From Moritella sp. Urea-trap-13 (GTDB lineage: Bacteria; Pseudomonadota; Gammaproteobacteria; Enterobacterales; Moritellaceae): 64,000 nt of DNA. How positions within the stretch are numbered: position 1 is the first letter of the stretch; each line of letters opens with the position of its first letter. Made by a program: the position numbers and the translations under genes. The notes beneath the pieces are model-generated. The model had not been told where the DNA came from, searched no databases, and saw nothing but the letters and a program-made list of their open reading frames with translations. Below are positions 25,325-34,917 of the stretch, one piece after another. The DNA is taken from NCBI RefSeq assembly GCF_002836355.1, contig NZ_PJCA01000031.1:930001-994000 (forward strand), in the 5' to 3' direction.

Positions 25325-25780
25325 CTAGCCTCTCAGGTCGCGCGTATCTTCTTTACTCAAATAAGGTACGCCGTCAATGTTGATAAAATCAGGACTCGTC
25401 ACCAAGGCTTTTACTTTGTGCGTTGTCTTGTCGGATGATGACGGGTCAATATCTAAGATACTTTCGAGTAAGATCTTAACGCCGAACACTTCAATAGTGA
25501 GCTCTTCGCCGCCCGCATTGCCATAAAATAGGCAATCATGGGTTTCAATCCCGCGCCAACTGCCTGCACTTTTTGCGGCTTGACCCAACAGTTTAAAATT
25601 CTTGGTATCAAGTTCATATTCAAGGTCGGCGCTGACGGCTCCATCGGTATAACCATCGGGTACACCGCGCGTGGTTGAAACAGCGGAATCATCCGATATG
25701 GATACCGATGCTTTTTCAACATGGATAACGGTACCGAAAATATCAATATCGAAATTCATGCCACTTAAACGTTTGCTCAT
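25325..25780 (-). CDS. Tail tube protein (DUF2597 family)
   Basis: 151 residues. LSGMNFDIDIFGTVIHVEKASVSI at the start and GVPDGYTDGAVSADLEYELDTKNF in the middle fit DUF2597, the inner tube of K139-like contractile tails. It starts within the sheath gene's stop (ATGA), which ties tube and sheath production. Confidence 0.85.
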   Translation of the reverse strand: MSKRLSGMNFDIDIFGTVIHVEKASVSISDDSAVSTTRGVPDGYTDGAVSADLEYELDTKNFKLLGQAAKSAGSWRGIETHDCLFYGNAGGEELTIEVFGVKILLESILDIDPSSSDKTTHKVKALVTSPDFINIDGVPYLSKEDTRDLRG

Positions 25781-26892
25781 GCTGCATCTCCTGGATTGCT
25801 AAGGTCTAACATCAAGTTAGCGACAATGTTTTTAGGGCAATCATAAGGCTTGGCCTTAATATAAATGGTCACCTTATTGCGACTAACCCACGTGATAACA
25901 ATTGCATCATCTGATGGTGGTTGTATTTCACCTGGGAACATCTGCACGCCAACCGTGGTGCTTTTTGACATTTCACGCAGTGGGCGGGCGTAACGGTTTT
26001 GCGCTGATTTAGTGCTAAACGGGGTACTGTTAAATGAACGGTCGCCCAAATCAGCAATGCATAACACCCGCACTCGACGTGCTACCTTGTCGATAACGCG
26101 GCGGTTTTCAACCACCTGGTAATCGCCCCCTTCAGCATCTAACATGCGGCCATCAGCCCAATAAACACCATCAACATCGGGATACCAGCACGGTACTGAC
26201 AAGCGGTTTTTCTCTAGGGTTTGCAGTGTGGCCGAGCCCAACGTAACGCCATCTTTATCAACGGGCAGTTTAACGCTACCGATTAAGGCACCCGTTTTAA
26301 CGCGGCACGGTGAATCAGCAATTGATACGCTGCGATTGCACAAACGCCCCATTAATTTACCCAGGGCATCAGGGAACACTTGCGCGATGAGCATGACGCC
26401 GTCAGCGGCGACCGTGTCTTGAATGGCCACGGTTGCGGCTTCATAATCTGACCAGACTTGTGTATCTTTATCAATTTCAGGGGTACACAACGCCACGAAC
26501 TGCCAGCGGCCATATTTGGCAATCAGGGTATGGTATAACGTCTGCGCGGCGGTAATAGTGGCTTTGTCTGATGTGGGTTCGCACAATACAATCGCTTCAA
26601 AGCTTTGGGTTTCTTGCGCTTTAAGCGCTGCTTCATTCCATTTTTCAGCCGCCGCCATGACATACACGGCGGCGCTCCAATTCTGGCCAGCATTCTCCAT
26701 GGCCGCTTTTACATTACGTTTCAGAGCGGAGTCAACTACGCCAAGCAGCGATTCAAAATCACTGTCGGTATTGACCGACAATAATTTACCGGTATTCGTC
26801 ACGCCCAGGCCGATGAACAAAAAGTGGCGCTCCACTTCAGTTACCGGACCTTGCTTTTGATTGAGTGTATTAACTTGAACTGTCGGCCACAT
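25777..26892 (-). CDS. Contractile tail sheath protein (DUF2586 family)
   Basis: 371 residues. The N-terminal domain has LFIGLGVTNTGKLLSVNTDSDFESLLG; the central part has DGVMLIAQVFPDAL and KLPVDKDGVTLGSATLQTLE; the C-terminal segment KTGKNRYARPLREM-type (read as SAQNRYARPLREMSKSTTVG) and FPGEIQPPSDDAIVITWVSRNKVTIYIKAKPYDCPK is the conserved sheath-interlock part. Contracts to drive the tube through the envelope. Good AAGGAA ribosome site. Confidence 0.85.
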   Translation of the reverse strand: MWPTVQVNTLNQKQGPVTEVERHFLFIGLGVTNTGKLLSVNTDSDFESLLGVVDSALKRNVKAAMENAGQNWSAAVYVMAAAEKWNEAALKAQETQSFEAIVLCEPTSDKATITAAQTLYHTLIAKYGRWQFVALCTPEIDKDTQVWSDYEAATVAIQDTVAADGVMLIAQVFPDALGKLMGRLCNRSVSIADSPCRVKTGALIGSVKLPVDKDGVTLGSATLQTLEKNRLSVPCWYPDVDGVYWADGRMLDAEGGDYQVVENRRVIDKVARRVRVLCIADLGDRSFNSTPFSTKSAQNRYARPLREMSKSTTVGVQMFPGEIQPPSDDAIVITWVSRNKVTIYIKAKPYDCPKNIVANLMLDLSNPGDAA

Positions 26893-26897
26893 TAGCG

Positions 26898-27548
26898 CTA
26901 TTCCTTCTCTAATTCTGCGGTGATGAAATTTGTAATATCTTCTACATTGGCACCTAAAAGTTGGCGCTCAGGCAGCTTAATTTCCCAACTCGATTGCGCG
27001 GTTTTATCTTTAAGTGCTCTGATTATCAATCCTGCCTGCCCGGTTGTTAGATTCTCAACAATCCATTTAATCGTGGGCTTTTTACGTTTGCTTTTACCTT
27101 TACGCTTACCTTGGCGTTTAGCGGCAATGGAGTAGCCCAGTTCCCTTAAGCGTTTAGCCTGCAATCGTGTTGGCTTATCACCATAACTCGGTCTGCCGTA
27201 TACCCTTCTTGCCTTGGCTGCGTTCCACTTTTCCGTTGTACCGTATTGATGCTGACTGGCTATCTTGCCCGCGACACCAGGGAAAAATAACGTGGCATGA
27301 TTGGCGGTCGTTTTTGTTTTTAATTGTTTGCCCATTTTGCGCATCATTTTTTTATCACCAGCACTGCGGTGTTTCCAACGTCGACCATCTGGGTCTTTAT
27401 TTTCTCGTATATTTTTTCTATTCTGCTTGGCTAAGTGCCGGCTTAACTTCCGTAATATTTTGAGCCGCTTTTCAGCCGGTAAGGTCATGAGTTTTAATTG
27501 CTGTTGAACGCTTAATATTTCACGCTCTAATATCGATACTCTGATCAC
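26898..27548 (-). CDS. Virion morphogenesis/tail completion protein (gpS-like)
   Basis: 216 residues, strongly basic in the middle (AAKRQGKRKGKSKRKK, about 136-151). The family core LMTLPAEKRLKILRKLSRHLAKQNRKNIRENKDPDGRRW and FFPGVAGKIASQHQYGTTE is clear. Helps join tails to heads in P2. The GTG start overlaps the gpR stop (GTGA). Confidence 0.85.
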   Translation of the reverse strand: MIRVSILEREILSVQQQLKLMTLPAEKRLKILRKLSRHLAKQNRKNIRENKDPDGRRWKHRSAGDKKMMRKMGKQLKTKTTANHATLFFPGVAGKIASQHQYGTTEKWNAAKARRVYGRPSYGDKPTRLQAKRLRELGYSIAAKRQGKRKGKSKRKKPTIKWIVENLTTGQAGLIIRALKDKTAQSSWEIKLPERQLLGANVEDITNFITAELEKE

Positions 27549-28060
27549 GTATCACTTCCGATAGGTGATGAGGGATTATTCCCCGAAATAATATCGCCAT
27601 GTTCAGCAACCCATATTTCATACGGCGCGACTTTCCACTTTTTACCATCCCACTCAATCGGTCCATCAAGGGACTCAACAACCATGAACGGCTCTCGAAA
27701 CTCGACTTCAATGACCATTTCCACGCAGTCTTCACTTTCTGGCTCAATGTCTGCCGTCGGGTCTGGTAATTTGAATTTTTCACGGTGGGTATCACAATCC
27801 ATCAACCACGCCATGATTGATGCCAGCACAATTTCAGGCGCACATTTTTTAAAGGGAAAACGCTCAAAGCTCAGTACCGCTTTATAAGATAAATGACCGA
27901 TATCACGGCCATTACCATACTCTTTTGGCGCTAAAATCAGTTCGACATCTTCCATCCATGAATCAAAGTGCTTGTGCAATGGTTTAGGCACAACTTTATT
28001 AATGCACTGGGTTAAGCCTTTTAAGTAATAACCTGCTGAGTATTGGCTCTCTTCACTCAT
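27545..28060 (-). CDS. Tail completion protein (gpR-like)
   Basis: 171 residues. YYLKGLTQCINKVVPKPLHKHFDSWMEDVELIL at the start and YKAVLSFERFPFKKC are typical of gpR of P2-like phages, which finishes the tail end that meets the head. The start overlaps the gpL stop by ATGA. The last ~60 residues are acidic. Confidence 0.8.
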   Translation of the reverse strand: MSEESQYSAGYYLKGLTQCINKVVPKPLHKHFDSWMEDVELILAPKEYGNGRDIGHLSYKAVLSFERFPFKKCAPEIVLASIMAWLMDCDTHREKFKLPDPTADIEPESEDCVEMVIEVEFREPFMVVESLDGPIEWDGKKWKVAPYEIWVAEHGDIISGNNPSSPIGSDT

Positions 28061-28521
28061 AACAATTCAACTCCCGCACTGCGTTTACCTTTAATGGTGC
28101 GAATATGCTGTAAACTTTCAGCTAATAAACTGTCTTTGGTTTCTGATTCAGTTTGAGTTACGTTCTCTCCGGCATCACGCATTTGCGTTGTGGAAAACTC
28201 GGGTAACAATTCTGCTTTAGCGCGCGCATACACGGCTTTTTCATACAAAATAACGAGCATGTTCTTATCCGAGATACTCGGACCGCCCACCACATCAACC
28301 GCGCGGTTAATATCGTTACTCTCATAATCAGATTTAACGCTAACCAGTTCAATGTTGATTTGGGCAATGGCAGATACAACCGAAGTTGCGATCGTCTCTT
28401 TGTCCATGTCCACCGGTACACTGCGACGTTTTTCAAAATCACCGGCATTAATGTTCGGCCAAAAACCATCATTGGTAATGCAAGTATCTTGTTGCTCTGT
28501 ATCCGTCTTGCCACTAAACAT
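28057..28521 (-). CDS. Head completion protein (gpL-like)
   Basis: 154 residues. The pattern NDGFWPNINAGDFEKRRSVP, ETIATSVVSAIAQINIEL and LYEKAVYARAKAELLPEFSTTQMRDAGEN matches gpL, which plugs and completes the filled capsid. The ATG has only a weak ribosome site (GAGTG). Confidence 0.85.
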   Translation of the reverse strand: MFSGKTDTEQQDTCITNDGFWPNINAGDFEKRRSVPVDMDKETIATSVVSAIAQINIELVSVKSDYESNDINRAVDVVGGPSISDKNMLVILYEKAVYARAKAELLPEFSTTQMRDAGENVTQTESETKDSLLAESLQHIRTIKGKRSAGVELL

Positions 28522-28656
28522 ATGTCACTCACTTTCAATGGGTCGGCTCTAGCCACTGCGATAAGGTACCTATTTCACTACTGTGAATAAGACCAACGCA
28601 GCCGAGCCGGTGGCGCGAGAGTCGTTACAATTCTTTTTACAAATACGGTCAATAAA
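28522..28656. other. Gap between gpL and gpM genes with inverted repeat
   Basis: No gene. CGGCTC (about 28541) and GAGCCG (about 28602) form an inverted pair around an AT-rich centre. It may stabilise the RNA or hold a late promoter; nothing decides this. Confidence 0.35.
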
Positions 28657-29409
28657 CTAAATCTCGGTTTCTTTTCCGATAACTGTTGCGATTTCTCTGA
28701 CCATTTTTTTAACGCCCGCTTTATCGTTTAACGCGGTGGCTTTCACGCCATAGGTATAAGCATTACCGAAGTTAAAAACGACTTGCTCTAACTTAGCGGT
28801 CATGGCGTATAGCTTGCCGCCAATCAATTCGCTTAACGGCCATTTATGCGTACCTCGCAACTGGATAAACTGGATGAATAAGTTAATCACTTGGCTACGT
28901 TCCACCGCGTCACGGCCTTGACTTAAGTGTTTAGCCCCTTCGTCATAAAGCTGGTCTATCAAAAAGGTTGGCCAATCTTGCGTACTAAAACGACCAGGTA
29001 ACCGCTGATTTTGAGCGACTAACAAAGGCACAAATTCAAAGGCCGTTTGCCAATGTCCAAGGTCAACAAGCCAAATCACCACCCAAGCCAGTACCATGTT
29101 CTGATGGTTGGTGCCTTGCGCTTGATAACGGCGTAAGTAATCCAGGTATTGATGGTTCTCAATCGCCTGCGCCTTGTATGCAAGTTTGTCTTCCATATGA
29201 GAAAACTTTTTAAGTTGAGTAAGGTCGGAATCCATGGCCGCTTTGAAAAAATCAAATTCATCCATAATGCGCTCGCTACGACTTGGTTGGATTACTTCGA
29301 CCTTGCCATGCTTCACTATCACTGAGACAGATTGATCAGGACCGTTTGCCATATCCACACCGATAATCGCGGCACGGGTTTTACACTGATTTCGTTTGAC
29401 TATGCTCAT
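28657..29409 (-). CDS. Terminase endonuclease subunit (gpM-like)
   Basis: 250 residues. YLRRYQAQGTNHQNMVLAWVVIWLVDLGHWQTAFEF and the final AGVKKMVREIATVIG match gpM, the P2 terminase subunit that cuts the cos site. The first ~50 residues (GVDMANGPDQSVSVIVKHGKVEVIQP) are an extension I do not recall in P2 M. They look like an RNase H-like strand pair. It works with the ATPase at 31749. Confidence 0.8.
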   Translation of the reverse strand: MSIVKRNQCKTRAAIIGVDMANGPDQSVSVIVKHGKVEVIQPSRSERIMDEFDFFKAAMDSDLTQLKKFSHMEDKLAYKAQAIENHQYLDYLRRYQAQGTNHQNMVLAWVVIWLVDLGHWQTAFEFVPLLVAQNQRLPGRFSTQDWPTFLIDQLYDEGAKHLSQGRDAVERSQVINLFIQFIQLRGTHKWPLSELIGGKLYAMTAKLEQVVFNFGNAYTYGVKATALNDKAGVKKMVREIATVIGKETEI

Positions 29410-29504
29410 GTTAAAAAACTCTCTGTTTAGTAAATTACTGGCTTACCGTGATAAGCCAGTACGACATTTAATTCTGCTTATTCAAGTTACTAATTTAAAA
29501 CTGA

Positions 29505-30590
29505 CTAAGACCAAACCCAATGCGCAGGGTTAGCGGCATCAAAGTCACCCGCTGCAACAGCTGGATCTTTCTTTTTATCCAGCTTCACGCTAGTCGCTTC
29601 AAAAAAGGCGATCTTTTCCATGTCGTTGATGTAGTAACAATCATTACGTGATTGGTAATCTTCAACGCGTTTCTTCTTGGCGTTATTTTCAATCGATGTA
29701 CGTGTTGAACCCGACTGCACGTAATGGCAAAGATTGTCGAACGAGGTGATCAAGATGCCACGCTCAGCAAAGAACGGGACCTTATACGCCTTCAAACCAC
29801 CGAATGTTTCAATGATCTGCTCAAGTTCAATTTTGTCTTTTTCACTGGGGGTATGCGCTTGTTTGGCATAGAGCTTGTTCTTCTCTTTGGATAACAGCTC
29901 GTCACCAATAATCGCCACTAAGCCAATGCGTTTATGCGCAGGGATAGCTTGCAGTAAATCATGCACGGCTTGATCAAGGTTTTCATAATCACCGCCGGCG
30001 CCAATACGGATCTCACCGTCTTTTTGCTCACCATCAGCAAAGACATTAGCGGCATTGTCACGGCGAACCAGCTGCAGCCAGCCGATATTCACATCTTCCA
30101 TCATTGGATAAGTCGCAATATCCGTGAACTTAGCCGCGCTGGTACCGTTCCAACCAATTTTGATTATATCCAGTGCAATGGCTTGGCGAACATGGGCACG
30201 AAAGCGATTGTGAAAATCTGGGAATTTCGCCCACATATCCATGCGTTGCCACGTAATGTGGGTATCACATTCAACCGCGTAACAACGATATTCACGGTCG
30301 GTTAAACCTAACGGGTCTTTGGTGCTACGGCTTTTAGTTTCATCCGTTTCAACACCAGCGCGACCAGTGACGCCACCACTAATACCGGCAGTGATAGAGC
30401 TACCGACTAAATCATCAACCATTTGCGTATCGATGCGCTGTAAGAATTCAGCACTTTGATATACCTGGTCATACAAGGTTTGTTCAATCGACGGCTCGAC
30501 ACTGAACTGTTCAGAGACAGAAGCGACCCCATAATTGACCGCTAATGCAGACACAACCGCGGCAAAAATCTGTGTTGTTTTAAGCTTCAT
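29505..30590 (-). CDS. Major capsid protein (gpN-like)
   Basis: 361 residues, HK97-fold family of P2. Typical parts: DREYRCYAVECDTHITWQRMDMWAKFPDFHNRFRAHVRQAIALD, IKIGWNGTSAA, VNIGWLQLVRRD (P2 N has DVNKGWLQ), and a glycine-rich loop near 85-95. The N-terminal 30 residues are probably removed by the scaffold protease. A good ribosome site (AGGAACC). Confidence 0.9.
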   Translation of the reverse strand: MKLKTTQIFAAVVSALAVNYGVASVSEQFSVEPSIEQTLYDQVYQSAEFLQRIDTQMVDDLVGSSITAGISGGVTGRAGVETDETKSRSTKDPLGLTDREYRCYAVECDTHITWQRMDMWAKFPDFHNRFRAHVRQAIALDIIKIGWNGTSAAKFTDIATYPMMEDVNIGWLQLVRRDNAANVFADGEQKDGEIRIGAGGDYENLDQAVHDLLQAIPAHKRIGLVAIIGDELLSKEKNKLYAKQAHTPSEKDKIELEQIIETFGGLKAYKVPFFAERGILITSFDNLCHYVQSGSTRTSIENNAKKKRVEDYQSRNDCYYINDMEKIAFFEATSVKLDKKKDPAVAAGDFDAANPAHWVWS

Positions 30591-30607
30591 TAATTTGGTT
30601 CCTGTTA

Positions 30608-31558
30608 CTAAAGAAGGTTGTGGTATTTAGCGTTTTCACCCAGGTGTTCTTCTTCACCGTCAGTGGTCGTTGATGCAGGGTCTTTGATTGCATCAGCCAC
30701 GGTTTTAGTCAGCGCTTCAATTTGCTCAACCAAACCATTAACCTTGCCATCAATCGCCGAGAATTCAGCCGTTGGTTTATCCGTACTGGTATCGGTTAAG
30801 TTGTCGGTATTCGCATCATCGACCGGGGCTGTTGTCGTGCCTTGTTTAGCCAATAAGGCTTGCGTTGCTTGGGTATTGGCTTCCAGTGCTTGGCTAAATT
30901 GCAGCAAGGGGCCACCGAGTGCGTCGGTCATTGCGGCGGCAAATTCTTCGCGTTTCATGTCGTCATCATCCTTATTAAAATGAAAGAGTTTTTTAAACAG
31001 GCTCTTGGTTGGTTTGGCCGCTTCTGCTAATGCTAATGACACCTTTAATAGGTCAGTATCTGAGGGTGTGCTATTTACATTAAGGTCCGCTTCATGCGTA
31101 TTATCAGCGTTGTCATTTTGGCTAAAGTGAATACGGTCGGTGTAGGTACTCGCGGGATAATCCGTCACGGCTAATCCAGTTAAATAGGTTTGCCCTGACT
31201 TCATAAAATCACGGTTAATTTCAATACTGAAATACACAGCTTGGTCGGCTTGGTTCAACTGCACAAATGACGCATTAGGCGATAACACCGCGTATAAAAC
31301 TTTAATGCCTTCATCATTTTTCGCCGTGCTCAGTTCAATCACATCACCGAGCATGCCGCCGTTAATATCAACGTTTAAAAGGTTCTTCGCTGCCCAGCCT
31401 GACCAATTAAATTCGTGGTCTAAATTGATACGAGCGCCGTACTTTTTATAGTTATAAGTAGCAACAATATCGTCGATATCTTTTTCTGATATTTCGCGAC
31501 CATCTACCGTTAACCCCATGGCAGCAATGGCAAGTGGAATAGTGCGTAATTGAGCCAT
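30608..31558 (-). CDS. Capsid scaffold/protease (gpO-like)
   Basis: 316 residues. Residues 1-160 are the serine protease domain (DGREISEKDIDDIVATYNYKKYGARINLDHEFNWSGW, then YFSIEINRDFMKSGQTYLTGLAVTDYPAS). His of LDHEF and Ser of SGQTYLTGLAVTDYPAS are the likely catalytic pair. After a linker, residues ~200-300 form the scaffold helix with a long Thr/Asp-rich stretch. It shapes the procapsid and cuts the capsid protein and itself. Confidence 0.9.
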   Translation of the reverse strand: MAQLRTIPLAIAAMGLTVDGREISEKDIDDIVATYNYKKYGARINLDHEFNWSGWAAKNLLNVDINGGMLGDVIELSTAKNDEGIKVLYAVLSPNASFVQLNQADQAVYFSIEINRDFMKSGQTYLTGLAVTDYPASTYTDRIHFSQNDNADNTHEADLNVNSTPSDTDLLKVSLALAEAAKPTKSLFKKLFHFNKDDDDMKREEFAAAMTDALGGPLLQFSQALEANTQATQALLAKQGTTTAPVDDANTDNLTDTSTDKPTAEFSAIDGKVNGLVEQIEALTKTVADAIKDPASTTTDGEEEHLGENAKYHNLL

Positions 31559-31748
31559 GTTGTTTCCTGTTTAATGTCGAAGTAAGTCTAAGTGGAATCA
31601 ATTTTGCCCGTTGAACAGGCCTTAATCCATCACATTAAATCCGCGTTATTCCGATTTTGGCGAAAGCGGAATAACGCGGAAATCTTCTTAAAGAATTGCG
31701 GGTTTTAGGGCTATAAACTTAGGTCTTGTTCTTACCAACAGGCCAGTT
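31559..31748. promoter_or_regulatory. Divergent late-promoter region
   Basis: The gap between the O and P genes, where P2 keeps two divergent late promoters switched on by Ogr. No gene. It contains a perfect 13-bp inverted repeat (separate entry). I could not find a clear TGT-N12-ACA P2-type Ogr box, so the activator site may be of another type here. Confidence 0.6.
31641..31679. promoter_or_regulatory. Perfect 13-bp inverted repeat in the late control region
   Basis: CCGCGTTATTCCG and CGGAATAACGCGG with a 13-base spacer. It lies about mid-way between the two divergent starts and is the obvious candidate for the ogr-like activator at 37857. It could also be a structural element used in packaging. 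I found no second copy by eye. Confidence 0.6.
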
Positions 31749-33554
31749 ATGAAACCGAGGACTCCCCGATATACACCCGAAATCATTAAAACGGCGCGTG
31801 ACCATTATGTTTTTGGTGGGCTGACGTTTGATGAAATTGCAGAAATGGACGGTATGCCAAGCGCACGCTCGTTACGACGTTGGGCGGATGATGGCAGCTG
31901 GAATGAACTGTGCCCGTCATTAAATGCCGAGACAGCGATTGCACGACGCATTGTGTTATTGGCCGATCGTGACAATAAAAATGAAGCAGACTATAAAGAA
32001 CTGGATTTTCTGACCAAACAGCAATGCGCGTTAAATCAATCTCGCTTACCCAGTGCCGGCATCACGAAAAAATATGGCAATACGCCTGCAGCTGCGACGG
32101 CTCAAAATGAACAAACAAGCGAGCGCACCAGTAAAAGTAAGAAACGTCAGAAGAAGATTAAAAATGATGTGTCGAGTATCACCAAGGAAATGCTCGATAC
32201 ACTCAAAGACAACCTGCTCTACCCGCACCAATTACACTGGTTTGAACATCAAGATTACCGTAGCCGGTTCATATTAAAGCCGCGTCAGATTGGTGCGACT
32301 TTCTACTTTGCCTTTGAAGCATTTTATGATGCGGTAGTGAATGGCCGTAACAAGATCTTCATTTCAGCATCGCGGGACCAGGCGGAGATATTCAAAGCCA
32401 ATATTATTGCCTTGTGCCGTGAACAGTTTGGTATTGAGCTAAGCGGCTCACCACTGACGATGCGTAACAAAGGCAAGACCACCACACTGTATTTCAAATC
32501 AACCAATGCCCGCACAGCACAATCGGCATCCGGTGATTTGTATATTGATGAAGTGTTTTGGATCCCCAAGTTTAAAGAGTTACGCGGTCTTGCTCAGGCA
32601 ATGGCCACCCATAAAGATTTTCGTATTACCTATTTCAGTACGCCATCGGTAACCAGTCATGAAGCCTATGACTTGTGGAATGGTCGCTGGTACCGAAAAA
32701 CCAAAGCCTGTAATGATCCCGAGTTTGCCATCGATGTTAGCCATAAGGCCTTAAAGAATGGTCGGCTTTGTGATGATGGTATCTGGCGTCAAAAACTCGA
32801 TGTTTATGATGTGGTGAAACAAGGTTTTGACCGCATTGATATCAGCATGCTGGAGAATGAATACTCCAAAGAAGAGTTTGATAATCTCTTTATGTGCAAG
32901 TTTATTGATGATGCCCACAGTGCGTTTAGCCTTAAACAGCTAATGGCTTGCGTCGGTAATAGCAAAAAATGGCCTGACTTCGACCCTACTTGGTCACGCC
33001 CTTATGCTATGAAGCCGGTGGTGATTGGTTTTGACCCAGCGCGAACGCGCGACATTGCATCCGTTGTGGTGTTGAGTTTACCGCTTGGTCCCGATGATAA
33101 ATTTCGCTTGTTGGAATCACTGAATTTAAGTGGTAACGATTTTGAAACCATGGCCAGTGAAATCAAAGAACTCACGCTTAAATACCATGTTGTGCATATC
33201 GGGGTTGATACCACCGGCATGGGCTTAGGTGTATTTGAGTTAATACAAAAATTCTTCCCGCTGGCAATGCCGATTCATTACAACCCGCACAACAAAAACA
33301 AGATGGTCATTAAAGCATTAAACGTGATCGGTAAGGGCCGTTTTGAATTTGACGAAGGCTCAGTCATGGTTGCCAGCAGCTTTATTAATATCCGTAAGAA
33401 AGTCGTTGGTGACCAAATCAGTTATGCCACCAACCGCACCGCCGCCACAGGCCATGCAGATATAGCCTGGGCAATCATGCACGCCATGATTTACGAACCA
33501 TTATCTGGTGACTGCTCAAGTACCAGAACATCAATAGGATTAGATGCAGCATAA
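31749..33554 (+). CDS. Terminase ATPase subunit (gpP-like)
   Basis: 601 residues. An N-terminal HTH (YTPEIIKTARDHYVFGGLTFDEIAEMDG, ARSLRRWADDGSW) binds DNA. The packaging ATPase has KPRQIGAT (Walker A, about residue 179) and DLYIDEVFW (Walker B, about 265). The C-terminal RNase H-like nuclease fold has IGFDPARTRD and HIGVDTTGMG. It packages DNA into the procapsid through the portal. Stop and portal start overlap (TAATG). Confidence 0.9.
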   Translation: MKPRTPRYTPEIIKTARDHYVFGGLTFDEIAEMDGMPSARSLRRWADDGSWNELCPSLNAETAIARRIVLLADRDNKNEADYKELDFLTKQQCALNQSRLPSAGITKKYGNTPAAATAQNEQTSERTSKSKKRQKKIKNDVSSITKEMLDTLKDNLLYPHQLHWFEHQDYRSRFILKPRQIGATFYFAFEAFYDAVVNGRNKIFISASRDQAEIFKANIIALCREQFGIELSGSPLTMRNKGKTTTLYFKSTNARTAQSASGDLYIDEVFWIPKFKELRGLAQAMATHKDFRITYFSTPSVTSHEAYDLWNGRWYRKTKACNDPEFAIDVSHKALKNGRLCDDGIWRQKLDVYDVVKQGFDRIDISMLENEYSKEEFDNLFMCKFIDDAHSAFSLKQLMACVGNSKKWPDFDPTWSRPYAMKPVVIGFDPARTRDIASVVVLSLPLGPDDKFRLLESLNLSGNDFETMASEIKELTLKYHVVHIGVDTTGMGLGVFELIQKFFPLAMPIHYNPHNKNKMVIKALNVIGKGRFEFDEGSVMVASSFINIRKKVVGDQISYATNRTAATGHADIAWAIMHAMIYEPLSGDCSSTRTSIGLDAA

Positions 33555-34594
33555 TGACTTCAACGAAGAGTACGACCACTGAACCGGCTAAAAGCAAATC
33601 TATCGATACCTTTAGCTTTGGCGACCCCGAGCCGTGTTTAGATAACCACATGACTGAATATGTCGGCCTTTACGCTGACATGGACGGGTTATATTCACCG
33701 CCAGTGAGCTTGCCTGGGCTGGTTAAGTTGCTGCGTGTGAATGCGCAGCATGGCCCTATTTTATATTTTAAACGCAATATGATCATGAAATGGTTCCAGC
33801 CGAATGCGTTATTAACCCAGCGTACCTTTAAGAAGTTTGCTTTTGATTATTGTTGGGCGGCGAATGCCTACCTGCAGGTGATTAAAAATGCCTTCGGTAG
33901 TGTGATTAAATTACGGCATTTACCGGCACTTTCGATGCGCTATACATCCACGCCAGGTGTTTATGCCCAGCGCTTAAGTAATGGCAAAGTGCTGCGGTTT
34001 AATAAGGGCGAAGTTATCCACCTGAAAGAATACGATCCGAATCAGGGTATCTATGGTATTCCCCAATATTATGGTGGTATTCAATCGGCGTTATTGAATG
34101 AAGATGCCACCCTATTCCGCCGTAAGTACTACAAAAACGGCGCACACATGGGTTTTATCTTTTCGATGGCAGATCCTAATTTGTCGACAGATGATGAAGC
34201 CGATTTGAAAACGGCGATCAAAGATTCTCGCGGTGTGGGTAACTTCCGCAGTCTGTTTATTAATAACCGCAGTGGTAAGGCTGACGCCGAGAAGGCAATC
34301 AAGATTATTCCGGTGGGTGATATATCGACCAAGGATGAATTTGAACGTATTAAGAAGATGACGTTAAACGACATGCTGAGTATGCATCGCGCCCAAGAGG
34401 CATTAAGCGGGCAAACCTCGGGTGAGAGTCCGGGCTTTGGTGACCTGGATAAAATCACCCGCGCGTATTACAACAATGAAGTGGTGCCGATGCAGCAGGA
34501 CATGATGGAGATTAACGAGTATTTACCTGCCGCGCTGCACATTGAATTTTCAGTGCCAGCGTATTCAGATTTAAACCCAGGGAGTGAAGATTAA
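33554..34594 (+). CDS. Portal protein (gpQ-like)
   Basis: 346 residues. Typical gpQ segments: MTEYVGLYADMDGLYSPPVSLPGLVKLLRVNAQHGPILYFKRNM, FNKGEVIHLKEYDPNQGIYGIPQYYGGIQSALLNEDATLFRRKYY and DMLSMHRAQEALSGQTSGESPGFGD. It forms the twelve-fold ring at the packaging vertex. Fused to its neighbours by TAATG overlaps on both sides. Confidence 0.9.
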   Translation: MTSTKSTTTEPAKSKSIDTFSFGDPEPCLDNHMTEYVGLYADMDGLYSPPVSLPGLVKLLRVNAQHGPILYFKRNMIMKWFQPNALLTQRTFKKFAFDYCWAANAYLQVIKNAFGSVIKLRHLPALSMRYTSTPGVYAQRLSNGKVLRFNKGEVIHLKEYDPNQGIYGIPQYYGGIQSALLNEDATLFRRKYYKNGAHMGFIFSMADPNLSTDDEADLKTAIKDSRGVGNFRSLFINNRSGKADAEKAIKIIPVGDISTKDEFERIKKMTLNDMLSMHRAQEALSGQTSGESPGFGDLDKITRAYYNNEVVPMQQDMMEINEYLPAALHIEFSVPAYSDLNPGSED

Positions 34595-34917
34595 TGGAAG
34601 AATTGATTGTATTTGTTCGCCAATGGGGACAGCTGTGTTTGTTGTCACTACTGGCCGCAGCAACACAAATGTATATGTCCGGTACCCGTATTACTTTTTT
34701 TCATTATTTTATGTCGGTGCTGATGGCAATTCTGTCTGCGTATATAGCGGAAAGTTTTTGTATTTGGCTTGGCCTTAATGATGGTTTGAAAACAGGGATT
34801 ATCGGCATTGCGGCGTATGTCGCCCCGCATTTTTTAACTGGGTTGAATGCACTTGCGAAAGCCGTATCAAAAGACCCTAGACACTTTTTAGATATTATTA
34901 TGAGGAACAAATCATGA
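34594..34917 (+). CDS. Phage holin
   Basis: 107 residues with three hydrophobic segments (LCLLSLLAAATQMYM, FFHYFMSVLMAILSAYIAESF, GIIGIAAYVAPHFLTGLNAL) and a short charged tail. It matches holins that sit after the portal gene in this phage group. Starts at the portal stop (TAATG). Confidence 0.7.
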   Translation: MEELIVFVRQWGQLCLLSLLAAATQMYMSGTRITFFHYFMSVLMAILSAYIAESFCIWLGLNDGLKTGIIGIAAYVAPHFLTGLNALAKAVSKDPRHFLDIIMRNKS

